NCBI GenBank assembly: GCA_038117225.1
Contig: JAYOFM010000002.1
Coordinates: 28,003 to 92,002, forward strand
Reading direction: 5' to 3'
DNA from: JAYOFM01 sp038117225
GTDB taxonomy: Bacteria > Pseudomonadota > Alphaproteobacteria > Rhodospirillales > Casp-alpha2
DNA: 64,000 nucleotides
The position numbers were made by a program, and so were the translations under genes. Under the pieces are notes generated by a model. It did not search any database and was not told the DNA's origin. It saw only the letters and a list, made by a program, of their open reading frames with translations. The stretch's first letter is position 1. Every line of letters starts with the position of its first letter. Shown here one piece after another: positions 1 through 8,518 of this stretch.

Positions 1-2
1 TT

Positions 3-1049
3 GAGGCCATCGACAAGCCGGCCATCGTGCTGTCGGGCACCGCCATGCCGCGCCTGACCGCGGAAATCGGTTTCGCCGCCGGCTATTCCGGCTACCTGGG
101 GTCCGGATTTGCCTACACCACCTCCTACACCAAGCAGACGACGCTGGAAGACGGCATCCGCAATTATCAGTACCTGGACCGGCTGGCCGCGCTGTATCAG
201 GAGAAGGGCGTCGAACTGCATCGCCGCCAACCCGGATTTCTCACCGGCACCAACATCCCGCCGTCGATCGCCATCCTGACCGGCATCATCGATGCGCTAC
301 TGGCGGCCGGCCAAGGGGTGCGCAACTATGGCCTTGAACTGGGCCAGACCCTGCACCTGGTTCAGGATGCCGCCGCCATCCGCATGTGCCGGGTGCTGGC
401 CGAGGACTATCTCGCGCGCCAGGGTTTCCGTGACATGTTCATGCCGGTGACCTCGCTGCATTGGATGGGGGCATGGCCGCAGGACGTGGCGCAAAGCCAA
501 GCGCTTGTTGCTTATGGCGGCACCTTGGCGGCCATCGGCGGCGCGGTCAGCGTGACCACCAAATCGACACACGAAGCGTTCGGTCTGCCGACGCCGCAGG
601 CCAACGCGGAAGGTCTGCGCACCACCCGCATGGCCGTTTATCTGGCGCGCCACATCCGGCTCGACGAGATGCCGGAATTCAAGCGCGAGTGCGACATTAT
701 CGCCGCCGAGGTGCGCCCGGTGATGGACAAGATTCTGGAAATGGGTGATGGCGACGTTGCCCTTGGCACCGTGCGCGCCTGCGAGGCTGGGATCATGGAC
801 ATTCCCTGGTCACCCAACAACCATGTCAAAAGCCGTGTTATGCCGGCGCGCGACGCCGATGGTTATTTGCGCATGTACGACTGCGGCGACATGCCGATCC
901 CGGCCGACGTCATGAGCTTCCACGAGGAACGCCTGCGGGAGCGCGCCGCGAAAGAAGGTGTGCCCTATGATCACGATCTGGCGGTCGCCAGCGTTTATGA
1001 AATTTCCGAAGCTCTCGACAAATTAAGCCCGTTTCCCTGGGCGGCCTGA
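3..1049 (+). CDS. Glutamate mutase epsilon-like B12-dependent mutase subunit (5' truncated)
   Basis: The reading frame is open to the left edge, so the N-terminus lies outside the window; the GTG at 27 is an internal codon. The remaining 348 residues match the TIM-barrel catalytic (epsilon) subunit of methylaspartate/glutamate mutase, which rearranges the carbon skeleton using adenosylcobalamin held by a separate sigma subunit (not in view). Aligned from memory to Clostridium cochlearium GlmE, the register from residue 149 to 330 is ungapped. Tyr177, Tyr181, Lys326 and Glu330 are kept (codons at 114, 126, 561 and 573). Arg149 and Glu171, which bind glutamate, are both Leu (codons at 30 and 96). 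The substrate is therefore probably not glutamate. The stop lies 31 bases before the next gene, so the two are likely co-transcribed. Confidence 0.85.
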   Translation, partial: EAIDKPAIVLSGTAMPRLTAEIGFAAGYSGYLGSGFAYTTSYTKQTTLEDGIRNYQYLDRLAALYQEKGVELHRRQPGFLTGTNIPPSIAILTGIIDALLAAGQGVRNYGLELGQTLHLVQDAAAIRMCRVLAEDYLARQGFRDMFMPVTSLHWMGAWPQDVAQSQALVAYGGTLAAIGGAVSVTTKSTHEAFGLPTPQANAEGLRTTRMAVYLARHIRLDEMPEFKRECDIIAAEVRPVMDKILEMGDGDVALGTVRACEAGIMDIPWSPNNHVKSRVMPARDADGYLRMYDCGDMPIPADVMSFHEERLRERAAKEGVPYDHDLAVASVYEISEALDKLSPFPWAA

Positions 1050-1080
1050 GGTCGCCGTGGATATCCAGGAGGATACGACG

Positions 1081-2511
1081 ATGCCCGATACCAATGCCGT
1101 ACAGACCGCGCCATCCAGCGAGGCTGAAACCATCGCCAGCCTGATGGCCCGCGCCCGCGCCGCCATGGCCGAATTTGCCGATGCCGACCAGCAACGGGTC
1201 GATGAAGCGGTGACCGCGCTCGCTTGGTCCATCTACGAGCCAAGCCGGGCCCAGGAATTGGCCGAGTTGGCGGTTGAGGACACCGGCCTCGGCAACGTGG
1301 CATCGAAGATCATCAAGAACCAGCGCAAGACCTTTGGTTGCCTGCGCGATTTGATGCGGGTGAAATCAGTCGGCATCATCGAGGAGGATCCGGCCAAGGG
1401 CCTCGTCAAGTACGCCAAGCCGGTGGGCGTGGTCGCCGCCGTGTCGCCATCGACCAATCCGGCGGCGACGCCGGTCAACAAATCCATGTTCGCGGTCAAG
1501 GGCCGCAACGCGGTGATCGTGGCGCCGTCGCCGGCGGGGCTGGCGACGACCACGCGGACGGTCAACTACATGCGCGCCGAGTTGAAGAAGGTGGGCGCGC
1601 CGGAAGATCTGGTGCAGGTGTTGCCGGCGCCGGTCAACAAGGCGCTGACACAGGAACTGATGAACGCGGCCGATCTGGTGATCGTCACCGGGTCGCAGAA
1701 CAACGTCAAGCGGGCCTATTCATCCGGCACGCCGGCAATCGGCGTCGGCGCCGGCAACGTGCCGGTGATCATCGACGAGACCGCCGATCTGACCTCGGCG
1801 GCGGAGAAAATCTGCGCCTCGAAGATTTTCGACAACTCCACGTCGTGTTCGTCGGAAAATTCGGTGACCATCGTCGACGCCATCTACGACGATGCCATCA
1901 AGGCGCTGCGGGCGGCCGGCGGTTACATGTGTTCGGCCGAGGAAAGACAGAAGGTCGTCGACGCGTTGTGGGTCGACGGGCATCTCAATCGGCATCTGAT
2001 CGCCAAGGACGCGGACGTATTCGCGCGCACCGTCGGGTTGGGCCCGGATGCGGAAAAGGCAAAATTCTTCATGGTCGAGGACGCCAATGCCGTCGGCAAG
2101 GACCATCCGCTGTCGGATGAGAAGCTGTCGCTGGTGCTGACGGTCTACCGCGCCGCGGATTTCGACGCGGCGTTGGCGCATGTTCACAATATCCTGTCAT
2201 TTATCGGCCGCGGCCATTCCATGGGCCTGCACACCACCGACCCCGATCGCCCGCGCCGTGCGGCGGAAACCACGGACGTGGTCCGCGTGCTGGTCAATCA
2301 GGCGCATACCTTCGGTAACGGCGGTGGCTTCGATAATGGGCTCAACTTCACCCTGTCCATGGGCTGCGGCACCTGGGCCGGCAACTCCATCACCGAAAAT
2401 CTGAACTACAGGAACTTTCTCAACATCACCCACCTGGTGACGACCATCCCCGAGGACAAGCCGTCCGAGGAGGCATTGTTCGCCAACCACTGGGCCAAGT
2501 ACGGCAGATAG
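1081..2511 (+). CDS. sauS: CoA-acylating aldehyde dehydrogenase, SauS (sulfoacetaldehyde dehydrogenase) type
   Basis: Interconverts an aldehyde plus CoA and the acyl-CoA with NAD(P). The 476-residue protein has the EutE/AdhE-type fold with the nucleophilic cysteine in the motif NSTSCSSENS. It resembles Cupriavidus SauS through its length, as recalled, including the C-terminal stretch VNQAHTFGNGGGFDNGLNF. The start is set at ATG 1081 because a strong AGGAGG lies 9 bases upstream; an in-frame ATG at 1057 lacks this. It is followed at 10 bases by an acyl-CoA ligase, the pairing expected for sulfoacetate to sulfoacetyl-CoA to sulfoacetaldehyde. An aldehyde made by the upstream mutase is the alternative substrate. 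Family is certain; substrate is inferred. Confidence 0.8.
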   Translation: MPDTNAVQTAPSSEAETIASLMARARAAMAEFADADQQRVDEAVTALAWSIYEPSRAQELAELAVEDTGLGNVASKIIKNQRKTFGCLRDLMRVKSVGIIEEDPAKGLVKYAKPVGVVAAVSPSTNPAATPVNKSMFAVKGRNAVIVAPSPAGLATTTRTVNYMRAELKKVGAPEDLVQVLPAPVNKALTQELMNAADLVIVTGSQNNVKRAYSSGTPAIGVGAGNVPVIIDETADLTSAAEKICASKIFDNSTSCSSENSVTIVDAIYDDAIKALRAAGGYMCSAEERQKVVDALWVDGHLNRHLIAKDADVFARTVGLGPDAEKAKFFMVEDANAVGKDHPLSDEKLSLVLTVYRAADFDAALAHVHNILSFIGRGHSMGLHTTDPDRPRRAAETTDVVRVLVNQAHTFGNGGGFDNGLNFTLSMGCGTWAGNSITENLNYRNFLNITHLVTTIPEDKPSEEALFANHWAKYGR

Positions 2512-2521
2512 GAAACCAGCG

Positions 2522-3658
2522 ATGAACTTCGAGGAATATGCCGGCAAGCCGGTCCTAGCCGAACACGGCATCGCCATCCCCGATGGCCGGCTGGCGCGCA
2601 CGCCGGACGAAGCCGCGGCCGCGCAAATTGAACTCGGCCCCGTGGTGGTCAAGGCGCAGGTCCCGACCGGCAAACGCGGCAAGGCCGGCGGCATTAAAAT
2701 CGCCGACACGCCGGAAGATGCCCGTGCCGCCGCCGAGGCCATCCTCGGCATGGATATCGGCGGCAATATCGTCAAGAGGTTGCTGGTCGAAGGTCGCCAA
2801 GCCATTGCCCGGGAGTTCTACGCGGCGGTGCTGAACGACCCGGTGTCCAAGGGACCGATGGTGCTGTTCTCGGCCTTGGGCGGCATGGACGTGGAGGAAG
2901 CGGCGGAACAGGACGCCGATGCGGTGCGCCGCCAGCCGGTGGATATCCGCGTCGGCCTGGAGGTCGCCGAGGCGCGGGCCATGCTGGCCGGGCTCGACAT
3001 CGCCGGGCTGAACGATGACATCGCCGATATTCTGGTGCGCCTCTATGGCGCCTATCGCGCCGTCGATGCGGAACTGTTGGAAATCAATCCGCTGGCGTTG
3101 CTCGACAGCGGCGAACTGCTGGCCCTCGATTGCAAGTTCGTGATGGATGATTCCGGCATCAAGCGTCAGCAGGCGTTGGCTGAAGCCGGCACGCCGGACA
3201 AGTTGACGGGCCTGGAAGCGGAAGGCGAGGCCAAGGGCCTCAAATATATCGAGTTGGAAGGTGATGTCGGTGTGCTGGCCAATGGCGCTGGACTGACCAT
3301 GACCACCATGGACGTGGTGCGCCATCACGGCGGCGTGCCGGCCAATTTCCTGGAAATCGGCGGCGAGGCCTATACCAAGGGCACCGATGCCCTGCGTCTG
3401 GTGCTGGAAAACCCGAAGATCAAGAGTCTGGTCATTAACTTTTGCGGCGCCTTCGCGCGCACCGACGTGATGACCGACGGAATTCTCACCGGCTGGGAGG
3501 AATTGAAGCCCGATTTGCCGGTGTTTTGGTCGGTGCATGGAACCGGCGACGTGGAAGCCGTCGCCATGTTGAAGGATCGTCTCGGCGTGGAACCCCTTCC
3601 GACCATGGACGAGGCGTGCAAGGCCGCCGTCAACGCCGCCAAGGAGGCCAGCCAATGA
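2522..3658 (+). CDS. ADP-forming acyl-CoA ligase, beta subunit (SucC/MtkA-like)
   Basis: The 378-residue protein has an N-terminal ATP-grasp domain (VVVKAQVPTGKRGKAGG near residues 40-56, and ELLEINPLAL near 190) and a C-terminal CoA-ligase flavodoxin-like domain (FLEIGGEAYTKG near 275). Such subunits pair with an alpha subunit to make acyl-CoA from acid, ATP and CoA, or to harvest ATP in reverse. The next gene overlaps by the tetranucleotide ATGA, so expression is coupled. The surroundings (acylating aldehyde dehydrogenase, no other TCA genes) argue against housekeeping succinyl-CoA synthetase and favour a dedicated substrate such as sulfoacetate, malate or the mutase-derived acid. Confidence 0.85.
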   Translation: MNFEEYAGKPVLAEHGIAIPDGRLARTPDEAAAAQIELGPVVVKAQVPTGKRGKAGGIKIADTPEDARAAAEAILGMDIGGNIVKRLLVEGRQAIAREFYAAVLNDPVSKGPMVLFSALGGMDVEEAAEQDADAVRRQPVDIRVGLEVAEARAMLAGLDIAGLNDDIADILVRLYGAYRAVDAELLEINPLALLDSGELLALDCKFVMDDSGIKRQQALAEAGTPDKLTGLEAEGEAKGLKYIELEGDVGVLANGAGLTMTTMDVVRHHGGVPANFLEIGGEAYTKGTDALRLVLENPKIKSLVINFCGAFARTDVMTDGILTGWEELKPDLPVFWSVHGTGDVEAVAMLKDRLGVEPLPTMDEACKAAVNAAKEASQ

Positions 3659-4527
3659 TTGTCCGTGGAACCGACCGGGTGCTGATTCAGGGCATCACCG
3701 GCAAGCAAGGCACCTTCTGGACCGAGCGCATGCAGGAGTATGGCACCCAGATCGTCGGCGGCGTCAATCCGAAGAAGGCGGGAACTGTGCATTGCGGCGT
3801 CCCCGTTTATGGTTCGGCCAAGGACGCCATGGCCAATGGCGAAGGCTTCGATGTATCCGTGTTGTTCATCCCGCCGCTCGGCGTGCGCGACGCCGCCATG
3901 GATGCCATTGACGCCGGTGCCAAGGGGCTGGTCATCCTGACCGAACACATTCCGGTGCAGGACGTCATGTATTTCCTCGCCGCCGCGCGTGAGCGGGGTT
4001 GTGCCGTCACCGGACCCAACACGGCAGGCGGCGTCACGCCCGGCGAGTGCTTCGCCGGATTCATGCCCGCCTTTAATGAGAAAATCTTCAAGAAGGGCAA
4101 TATCGGCGTCATGTCGCGCTCCGGATCACTGGGCACCCTGATTTGTCTCAACATCGTGCAGGCTGGCTATGGCATTTCCGCCTTCGTCGGCATCGGCGGG
4201 GATCCGATCATCGGTACAACGACACGGGACGCGGTGATGGCGTTGGATAGTTTCCCCGGCACTGATGCGGTGGTCATGGTCGGGGAGATCGGCGGCGCCA
4301 TGGAAGAGGACGCGGCGGAATTCGTCAGCACCATGAGCAAGCCGGTCGCTGCCTTCATCGCCGGCGGCGCCGCGCCGGCCGGCAAGAAGATGGGGCATGC
4401 CGGCGCCATCGTCATGGGCGATAAGGGTACTTACGCGTCGAAGAAAACCGCGCTGGAGGCCGCCGGCGCGGTCGTCATGCCGACGCCGTCGCAGGTGGGC
4501 GACATCCTGAAGGAGCGGCTCGGCTAA
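3655..4527 (+). CDS. ADP-forming acyl-CoA ligase, alpha subunit (SucD/MtkB-like)
   Basis: The 290-residue partner of the preceding beta subunit. It begins with the CoA-binding Rossmann domain (ITGKQGTFWTERM near residues 12-24) and carries the phosphohistidine loop GKKMGHAGAIV near residue 246, so it should be catalytically competent. Its ATG overlaps the beta-subunit stop. The last four bases overlap tail-to-tail with the LysR gene on the other strand, which marks the end of the operon. Family assignment is secure. The acid it activates is not readable from sequence; the SauS-type neighbour makes sulfoacetate the first candidate. Confidence 0.85.
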   Translation: MIVRGTDRVLIQGITGKQGTFWTERMQEYGTQIVGGVNPKKAGTVHCGVPVYGSAKDAMANGEGFDVSVLFIPPLGVRDAAMDAIDAGAKGLVILTEHIPVQDVMYFLAAARERGCAVTGPNTAGGVTPGECFAGFMPAFNEKIFKKGNIGVMSRSGSLGTLICLNIVQAGYGISAFVGIGGDPIIGTTTRDAVMALDSFPGTDAVVMVGEIGGAMEEDAAEFVSTMSKPVAAFIAGGAAPAGKKMGHAGAIVMGDKGTYASKKTALEAAGAVVMPTPSQVGDILKERLG

Positions 4528-5408
4528 TCGGACTCGAGTGCCGCCTGGGTGGCGTTACGGCCGACCGCCATGAAGTCGGCGATTAACGGCCGTTCGCGCC
4601 GGCTGGCCAGGCAGACCACGTTGAAGCCGACCGACATATCGGCGTCGGCGACGCGGACGGCGCGTAGGCGTTCGCTCGGCAGGGTCTCATTCTGCGCCAC
4701 CATGGCGATGCCGAGACCCAGCGCCACCGCCTCGCGCATGGCTTCCCGGTTGTCGATCTCCATGGCGATGGTCAGCGGCACCCGAGCCTTGCGGGCGGCG
4801 CGTTCCAGCGCCTGTCGGGTCGTCGACTCCGGTTCGCGCAGAATGATCGGCACCCCGGTCAGGTCCTTGATGGAAATATGGCGGCGTTTCGCCCATCCGT
4901 GGTCGACCGGTACCATGACGTCGATCCGGTAGCGGCGCCCCCGTTCCACATGGTAGCCGCGATCTGGTGGGCGGCGGCCCATGACGGCGACATCGATGGC
5001 GAAGTCGTCCAGGGCGGCGAGGATGGCGCCGCGGTCATCGATGGTCACCCGGGGATCAATGTCGGGCCGGATGGCGAGAAAATCCCGCACCAGATCCATC
5101 ACGCTATAGGGGTTGGCGGCGCCGATGCGGAACCGCCCGACCACCGACCCGCGCGCGCCCTCCAGCAGCCGCAACGCCTCCTCCGCGTGGCCGAAGACAT
5201 TACGGGTGACCCGGTAGAGCGCGTCGCCGGTATCGGTTAGCAGAACCTGGCGGCCGCGCCGGTGGAACAGCTCCACGTCGAATGTTGCTTCGAGCGCCTT
5301 GACCTGTTCCGTCACCGTCGGCTGGCTCAGGTTGACCGCCCGCGCCGCGGCGGTGAAGCCGCCGTGCCGGGCGACGGCGTGGAACGAACGAAACCAGTTT
5401 TCATACAT
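4524..5408 (-). CDS. LysR-family transcriptional regulator
   Basis: The 294-residue protein has an N-terminal winged helix (FTAAARAVNLSQPTVTEQVK near residues 18-37) and a LysR effector-binding domain from about residue 90. It is divergent from the MFS gene at 5479 across a 70-base AT-rich gap and convergent with the acyl-CoA ligase operon. It probably controls the transporter and perhaps the ligase operon, with the pathway substrate or a CoA ester as effector. That assignment is from position only. Confidence 0.9.
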   Translation of the reverse strand: MYENWFRSFHAVARHGGFTAAARAVNLSQPTVTEQVKALEATFDVELFHRRGRQVLLTDTGDALYRVTRNVFGHAEEALRLLEGARGSVVGRFRIGAANPYSVMDLVRDFLAIRPDIDPRVTIDDRGAILAALDDFAIDVAVMGRRPPDRGYHVERGRRYRIDVMVPVDHGWAKRRHISIKDLTGVPIILREPESTTRQALERAARKARVPLTIAMEIDNREAMREAVALGLGIAMVAQNETLPSERLRAVRVADADMSVGFNVVCLASRRERPLIADFMAVGRNATQAALESD

Positions 5409-5478
5409 CGGAAAATCCTATCATAAATAATAATAAATCGATTAGTCCTATATTAGATAAATTGCTATATCCGCCGCT
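5409..5478. promoter_or_regulatory. AT-rich divergent promoter/operator between LysR and MFS genes
   Basis: This 70-base gap is strikingly AT-rich against its GC-rich surroundings. It holds a direct repeat TCCTAT at 5416 and 5446 (30 bases apart) and an 8-base palindrome AATCGATT at 5436-5443 between them. This arrangement fits a LysR recognition site plus activation site serving both divergent promoters. No confident -35/-10 pair could be fixed. Confidence 0.5.
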
Positions 5479-6717
5479 ATGAATGCTCCCGATCCAGGCA
5501 CGACCGAACCGCGCGGCAAGAAGGCGGCCGTCGTCGGCGCCGGCGGCGCCGCCCATTTCCTGCATGATGGGTTCAGCGATACGCTCTATATCCTGTTTCC
5601 GTTGTGGGCCGAGGCCTTCGGCCTGACGCTGGCCCAGGTGGGCACCCTGAAGATGGTGTTTTCCGGCGCCCTTGCCGGTTTCCAGATGCCTGCGGGGTTG
5701 CTGGCGGAACGGCTCGGCGAACGGCGCTTGCTGGTCATCGGCACTGTCGTGACCGCCGGAGGCTTCATGCTATTCGGCATGGTCGGCGGCTTCGCCAGTC
5801 TGCTCGTATGTCTCTCCCTGACCGGACTGGGATCGTCGCCGCAGCATCCGCTGGCCTCGTCGATCATTTCCCGCGCCTATCCCGACAAAGGGCGGCGGGC
5901 GGCACTCGGCGCCTATAATTTCCTCGGTGATCTCGGCAAGGTTGCCGTGCCGGCGGCGGTCGCCGGCGGCATCGCCTTCATCGGCTGGCGCGACAGCACC
6001 CTGGTCGCCGGCGGGGTCGGCATCGGTGCCGCTTTGGTGCTGCACATCCTGCTCAATAATCTGCATCTCGGGGATCGACCGGTGCGAAAGCGTGCCTTGG
6101 ATGTAGCGGCGGCAGCACCAGTCACGGGCTGGGGCATCCACGACCGCCGCGGATTTGCGTCGCTTTCGGGCATCGGCTTGATTGACACCGGAGCCCGCAC
6201 CGCGTTCCTGACCTTCGTGCCGTTCCTGCTCATCGACAGGGGGGCGAGCGCCGACACCGTCGGTTTCGCCCTGGTGCTGGTGCTGGCCGGCGGCGCCGCC
6301 GGCAAGCTGGCCTGCGGACTGGTCGCCGAACGGTTCGGCATCATCCGCACCGTGGTGCTGACGGAACTCGCCACCATCGCCGGCATGTTCGCGCTGGTTT
6401 ACGTACCTTACTCGACGGCGTTGGTGCTGCTGCCGTTTGTCGGTCTCGCGCTCAACGGCACCTCGTCGGTGCTCTACGGTACCATCGGAGATTTCGTCCA
6501 CGCGGAACGCCAGTCACGTGCCTTCGGTCTGTTCTATACCGTCAGCATCGGCGGCGGCGCGGCGGCGCCGATCATCTACGGCGCTATCGGCGACGTCGCC
6601 GGCGTTCCCGCCACCATGATGATCATCGCCGCCATGGTCGGGTTCACGGTGCTGCTTTGCCTGCCGCTGTCGCGTTCCCTCGCCGTCGTCGACGCGGCCA
6701 ACGCTCAGGCGGTGTAG
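5479..6717 (+). CDS. Major facilitator superfamily transporter
   Basis: The 412-residue protein has about 12 hydrophobic segments. The loop after segment 2 reads GLLAERLGERRLL, a typical MFS loop 2-3 motif, and HFLHDGFSDTLYILFPL in segment 1 resembles the fosmidomycin-resistance-like branch. It is divergent from a LysR gene beside the SauS-type operon. Sulfoacetate clusters elsewhere use an MFS carrier (SauU), so organic-anion import is plausible, although drug or metabolite export cannot be excluded. Confidence 0.85.
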   Translation: MNAPDPGTTEPRGKKAAVVGAGGAAHFLHDGFSDTLYILFPLWAEAFGLTLAQVGTLKMVFSGALAGFQMPAGLLAERLGERRLLVIGTVVTAGGFMLFGMVGGFASLLVCLSLTGLGSSPQHPLASSIISRAYPDKGRRAALGAYNFLGDLGKVAVPAAVAGGIAFIGWRDSTLVAGGVGIGAALVLHILLNNLHLGDRPVRKRALDVAAAAPVTGWGIHDRRGFASLSGIGLIDTGARTAFLTFVPFLLIDRGASADTVGFALVLVLAGGAAGKLACGLVAERFGIIRTVVLTELATIAGMFALVYVPYSTALVLLPFVGLALNGTSSVLYGTIGDFVHAERQSRAFGLFYTVSIGGGAAAPIIYGAIGDVAGVPATMMIIAAMVGFTVLLCLPLSRSLAVVDAANAQAV

Positions 6718-6729
6718 CGGCGGGGCGGA

Positions 6730-6900
6730 CTATCCCCGCTGTATGGTCACTCTGATGAGGCTCAAGTTATAGCCATTACAGGGATTGTGCATCTGCGGAC
6801 AATTGGAGAGGACGGCGAACACATCCGTTTTGGCGCGCAGCGATACATGACTGTTCGGCTTGAGTTCCGTATTGGCGACGCCGGTGCCGGTTGCCGATAC
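6730..6900 (-). pseudogene. C-terminal remnant of a DUF1989 (urea carboxylase-associated) gene
   Basis: Reading the minus strand directly after the GNAT stop gives about 56 codons ending in TAG at 6730. They include VLSNCPQMHNPCNGYN, the signature C-terminal motif of DUF1989 proteins, followed by a conserved-looking RVTIQ tail. There is no start codon or upstream domain: the homology begins where the GNAT gene stops. The family is normally more than 200 residues, so this is a truncated tail left by deletion or recombination. Family recognition rests on the motif alone. Confidence 0.65.
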
Positions 6901-7353
6901 CTAACGCACGTACTTGATAAACGGCGTCTTGGTGGCGATGCGGTCGTATAGTTTGCGCGCCGTGGCGTTGAAATCTTGGGTCAGCCAGTAGACCGTGCAG
7001 TCGCCGTGTTCGTCGGCGGCCTTGTAGACGGCTTCGATCAAGGCACGGCCGGCGCCGGTACCGCGCGCGGCCTCGGTGACGTAGAGGTCTTGCAGGTAGC
7101 AGTAGTCGTCGATCGTCCAGCACGACCGGTGGAATATATAGTGGACGATGCCGATCAGTTGGTCGTCGCCGCCGCCATCACCAGAAACAGCGCAGAAGCC
7201 GCTCGGGTCCTCGCCGGCGGCCATCATGCGTGCCCAGGTCTGGGCGTAGACATCGTCGCCGCGCGTGGTCTCATAGAACTCCAGATACTGACGCCACAGT
7301 TCCCGCCACTGGTCGTGGTCGGCGGGCGCGAGGGGACGGATTGTGGTGGCCAT
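6901..7353 (-). CDS. GNAT-family N-acetyltransferase
   Basis: The 150-residue single-domain acetyltransferase has the acetyl-CoA-binding segment YVTEAARGTGAGRALIEAV near residues 85-103 and the closing NATARKLYDRI helix. The start is ATG 7353, where the conserved fold begins; the upstream extension in frame is arginine-rich and unlikely. It lies 10 bases after the CoA racemase stop, as the distal gene of a minus-strand operon. Acceptor substrate (amine or small molecule) is unknown. Its stop abuts a DUF1989 remnant, so its downstream flank is a rearrangement point. Confidence 0.85.
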   Translation of the reverse strand: MATTIRPLAPADHDQWRELWRQYLEFYETTRGDDVYAQTWARMMAAGEDPSGFCAVSGDGGGDDQLIGIVHYIFHRSCWTIDDYCYLQDLYVTEAARGTGAGRALIEAVYKAADEHGDCTVYWLTQDFNATARKLYDRIATKTPFIKYVR

Positions 7354-7363
7354 GGGGCGTCTC

Positions 7364-8506
7364 CTAGGTGATGGCGTTGTCGCGCCGCAGCGTGGCGATG
7401 GCGTCGTCATCGAGGCCCCAGTCCCTGAGCGCGCGCTCGGTGTCGGCGCCATGTGGGCGCGGTGGCTGGGGCGTATCCGCTGGCGTGGCGGCAAAGCGCG
7501 GCGCCGGCGCCGGCTGGGTGACGCCGGCGATGTCGATCAAGCTGCCGCGAGCCTTGTTGTGCGGATGGTCGGCGGCCTCGTCCATTTCCAGCACCGGGGC
7601 GACGCAGGCGTCGCTGCCGTCGAAGATGGCGCACCAGGCGTCGCGGCTCTTGCTCTTGAAGGCGGCGGCGAGGGTCGCCTTGCAGTTGGGCCAATTGTCG
7701 CGGTTCCACTGGTTGTCGAAGCCGGGCCCGCCGACGCCGGTCTTTTCCAACAGCAACGCATAGAACTGCGGCTCGATGGCGCCGACCGCCATCCAGCCGC
7801 CGTCGGCGCATTCGTAGGTGCCGTAAAAATGGGCGCCGCCGTCGAGCATGTTGGAACCGCGTTCGGCGCTCATGGTACCGCGTGCGCGGTAGCCGTAGGT
7901 CGACGCCATCAGCAGCGCCGCGCCCTCGGTCATGGCAGCATCGACCACCTGGCCACGTCCGGTTTCCCGCGCGCTCAGCAGCGCCGCCGTGATGCCGAAG
8001 GCGAGTAGCATGCCGCCGCCCCCGAAATCACCGACGAGGTTGAGCGGCGGCACCGGACCGCCACCCTTTTCGCCAATGGCGTGCAGCGCGCCGGTGATGG
8101 CGATGTAATCGATGTCGTGGCCGGCGGTTTCCGCCCACGGACCGGTTTGTCCCCAACCGGTCATGCGGCCGTAGATCAGCTTCGGGTTGCGCGCCAGCGC
8201 CGCTTCGGGACCGAGGCCGAGCCGTTCCATGACGCCGGGGCGAAAGCCCTCGATGATGGCATCGGCGCCGGCGATGAGGTTCAACGCGGCATCCCGCCCG
8301 GCGTCGGCCTTCAGGTCCATGGCGATGGACCAGCGTCGGTTGCGATGCATCACCGCCGTGGCGTCGTTGCCGGCGAGGTTGTTGGTCGCCAGCCGGTCCA
8401 GGCGCAGCACCTCGGCGCCGGCGTCGGCCAGCATCATGGCGCAGAACGGCCCCGGGCCGAGACCCGCAAACTCGATGACGCGAAGACCGGAAAGGGGACC
8501 CGCCAT
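7364..8506 (-). CDS. CaiB/BaiF family CoA enzyme, alpha-methylacyl-CoA racemase-like
   Basis: The 380-residue class III CoA-transferase-fold protein begins with GLRVIEFAGLGPGPFCAMMLADAGA. It carries the AMACR-type catalytic histidine in AGHDIDYIA (about residue 125) and the aspartate in LVGDFGGGG (about 160), which favours 2-methylacyl-CoA epimerisation over CoA transfer. The gene sits 12 bases downstream of a short-chain dehydrogenase. In branched-chain acyl-CoA degradation a racemase works beside a hydroxyacyl-CoA dehydrogenase, so the pair may handle a 2-methyl-branched acyl-CoA. Confidence 0.88.
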   Translation of the reverse strand: MAGPLSGLRVIEFAGLGPGPFCAMMLADAGAEVLRLDRLATNNLAGNDATAVMHRNRRWSIAMDLKADAGRDAALNLIAGADAIIEGFRPGVMERLGLGPEAALARNPKLIYGRMTGWGQTGPWAETAGHDIDYIAITGALHAIGEKGGGPVPPLNLVGDFGGGGMLLAFGITAALLSARETGRGQVVDAAMTEGAALLMASTYGYRARGTMSAERGSNMLDGGAHFYGTYECADGGWMAVGAIEPQFYALLLEKTGVGGPGFDNQWNRDNWPNCKATLAAAFKSKSRDAWCAIFDGSDACVAPVLEMDEAADHPHNKARGSLIDIAGVTQPAPAPRFAATPADTPQPPRPHGADTERALRDWGLDDDAIATLRRDNAIT

Positions 8507-8518
8507 GGCACGCGGACC

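Noticed and set aside
27..1049. Treating GTG 27 as the real start of the mutase gene
   Set aside because: The frame is open to base 3 and alignment places this codon inside the barrel, around residue 148 of the family.
2555..3655. A 366-codon ORF antisense to the ligase beta gene, and many similar long antisense ORFs elsewhere
   Set aside because: High GC keeps antisense frames open. Their translations are His/Arg/Gly-rich and lack motifs, while the sense strand shows clear family motifs.
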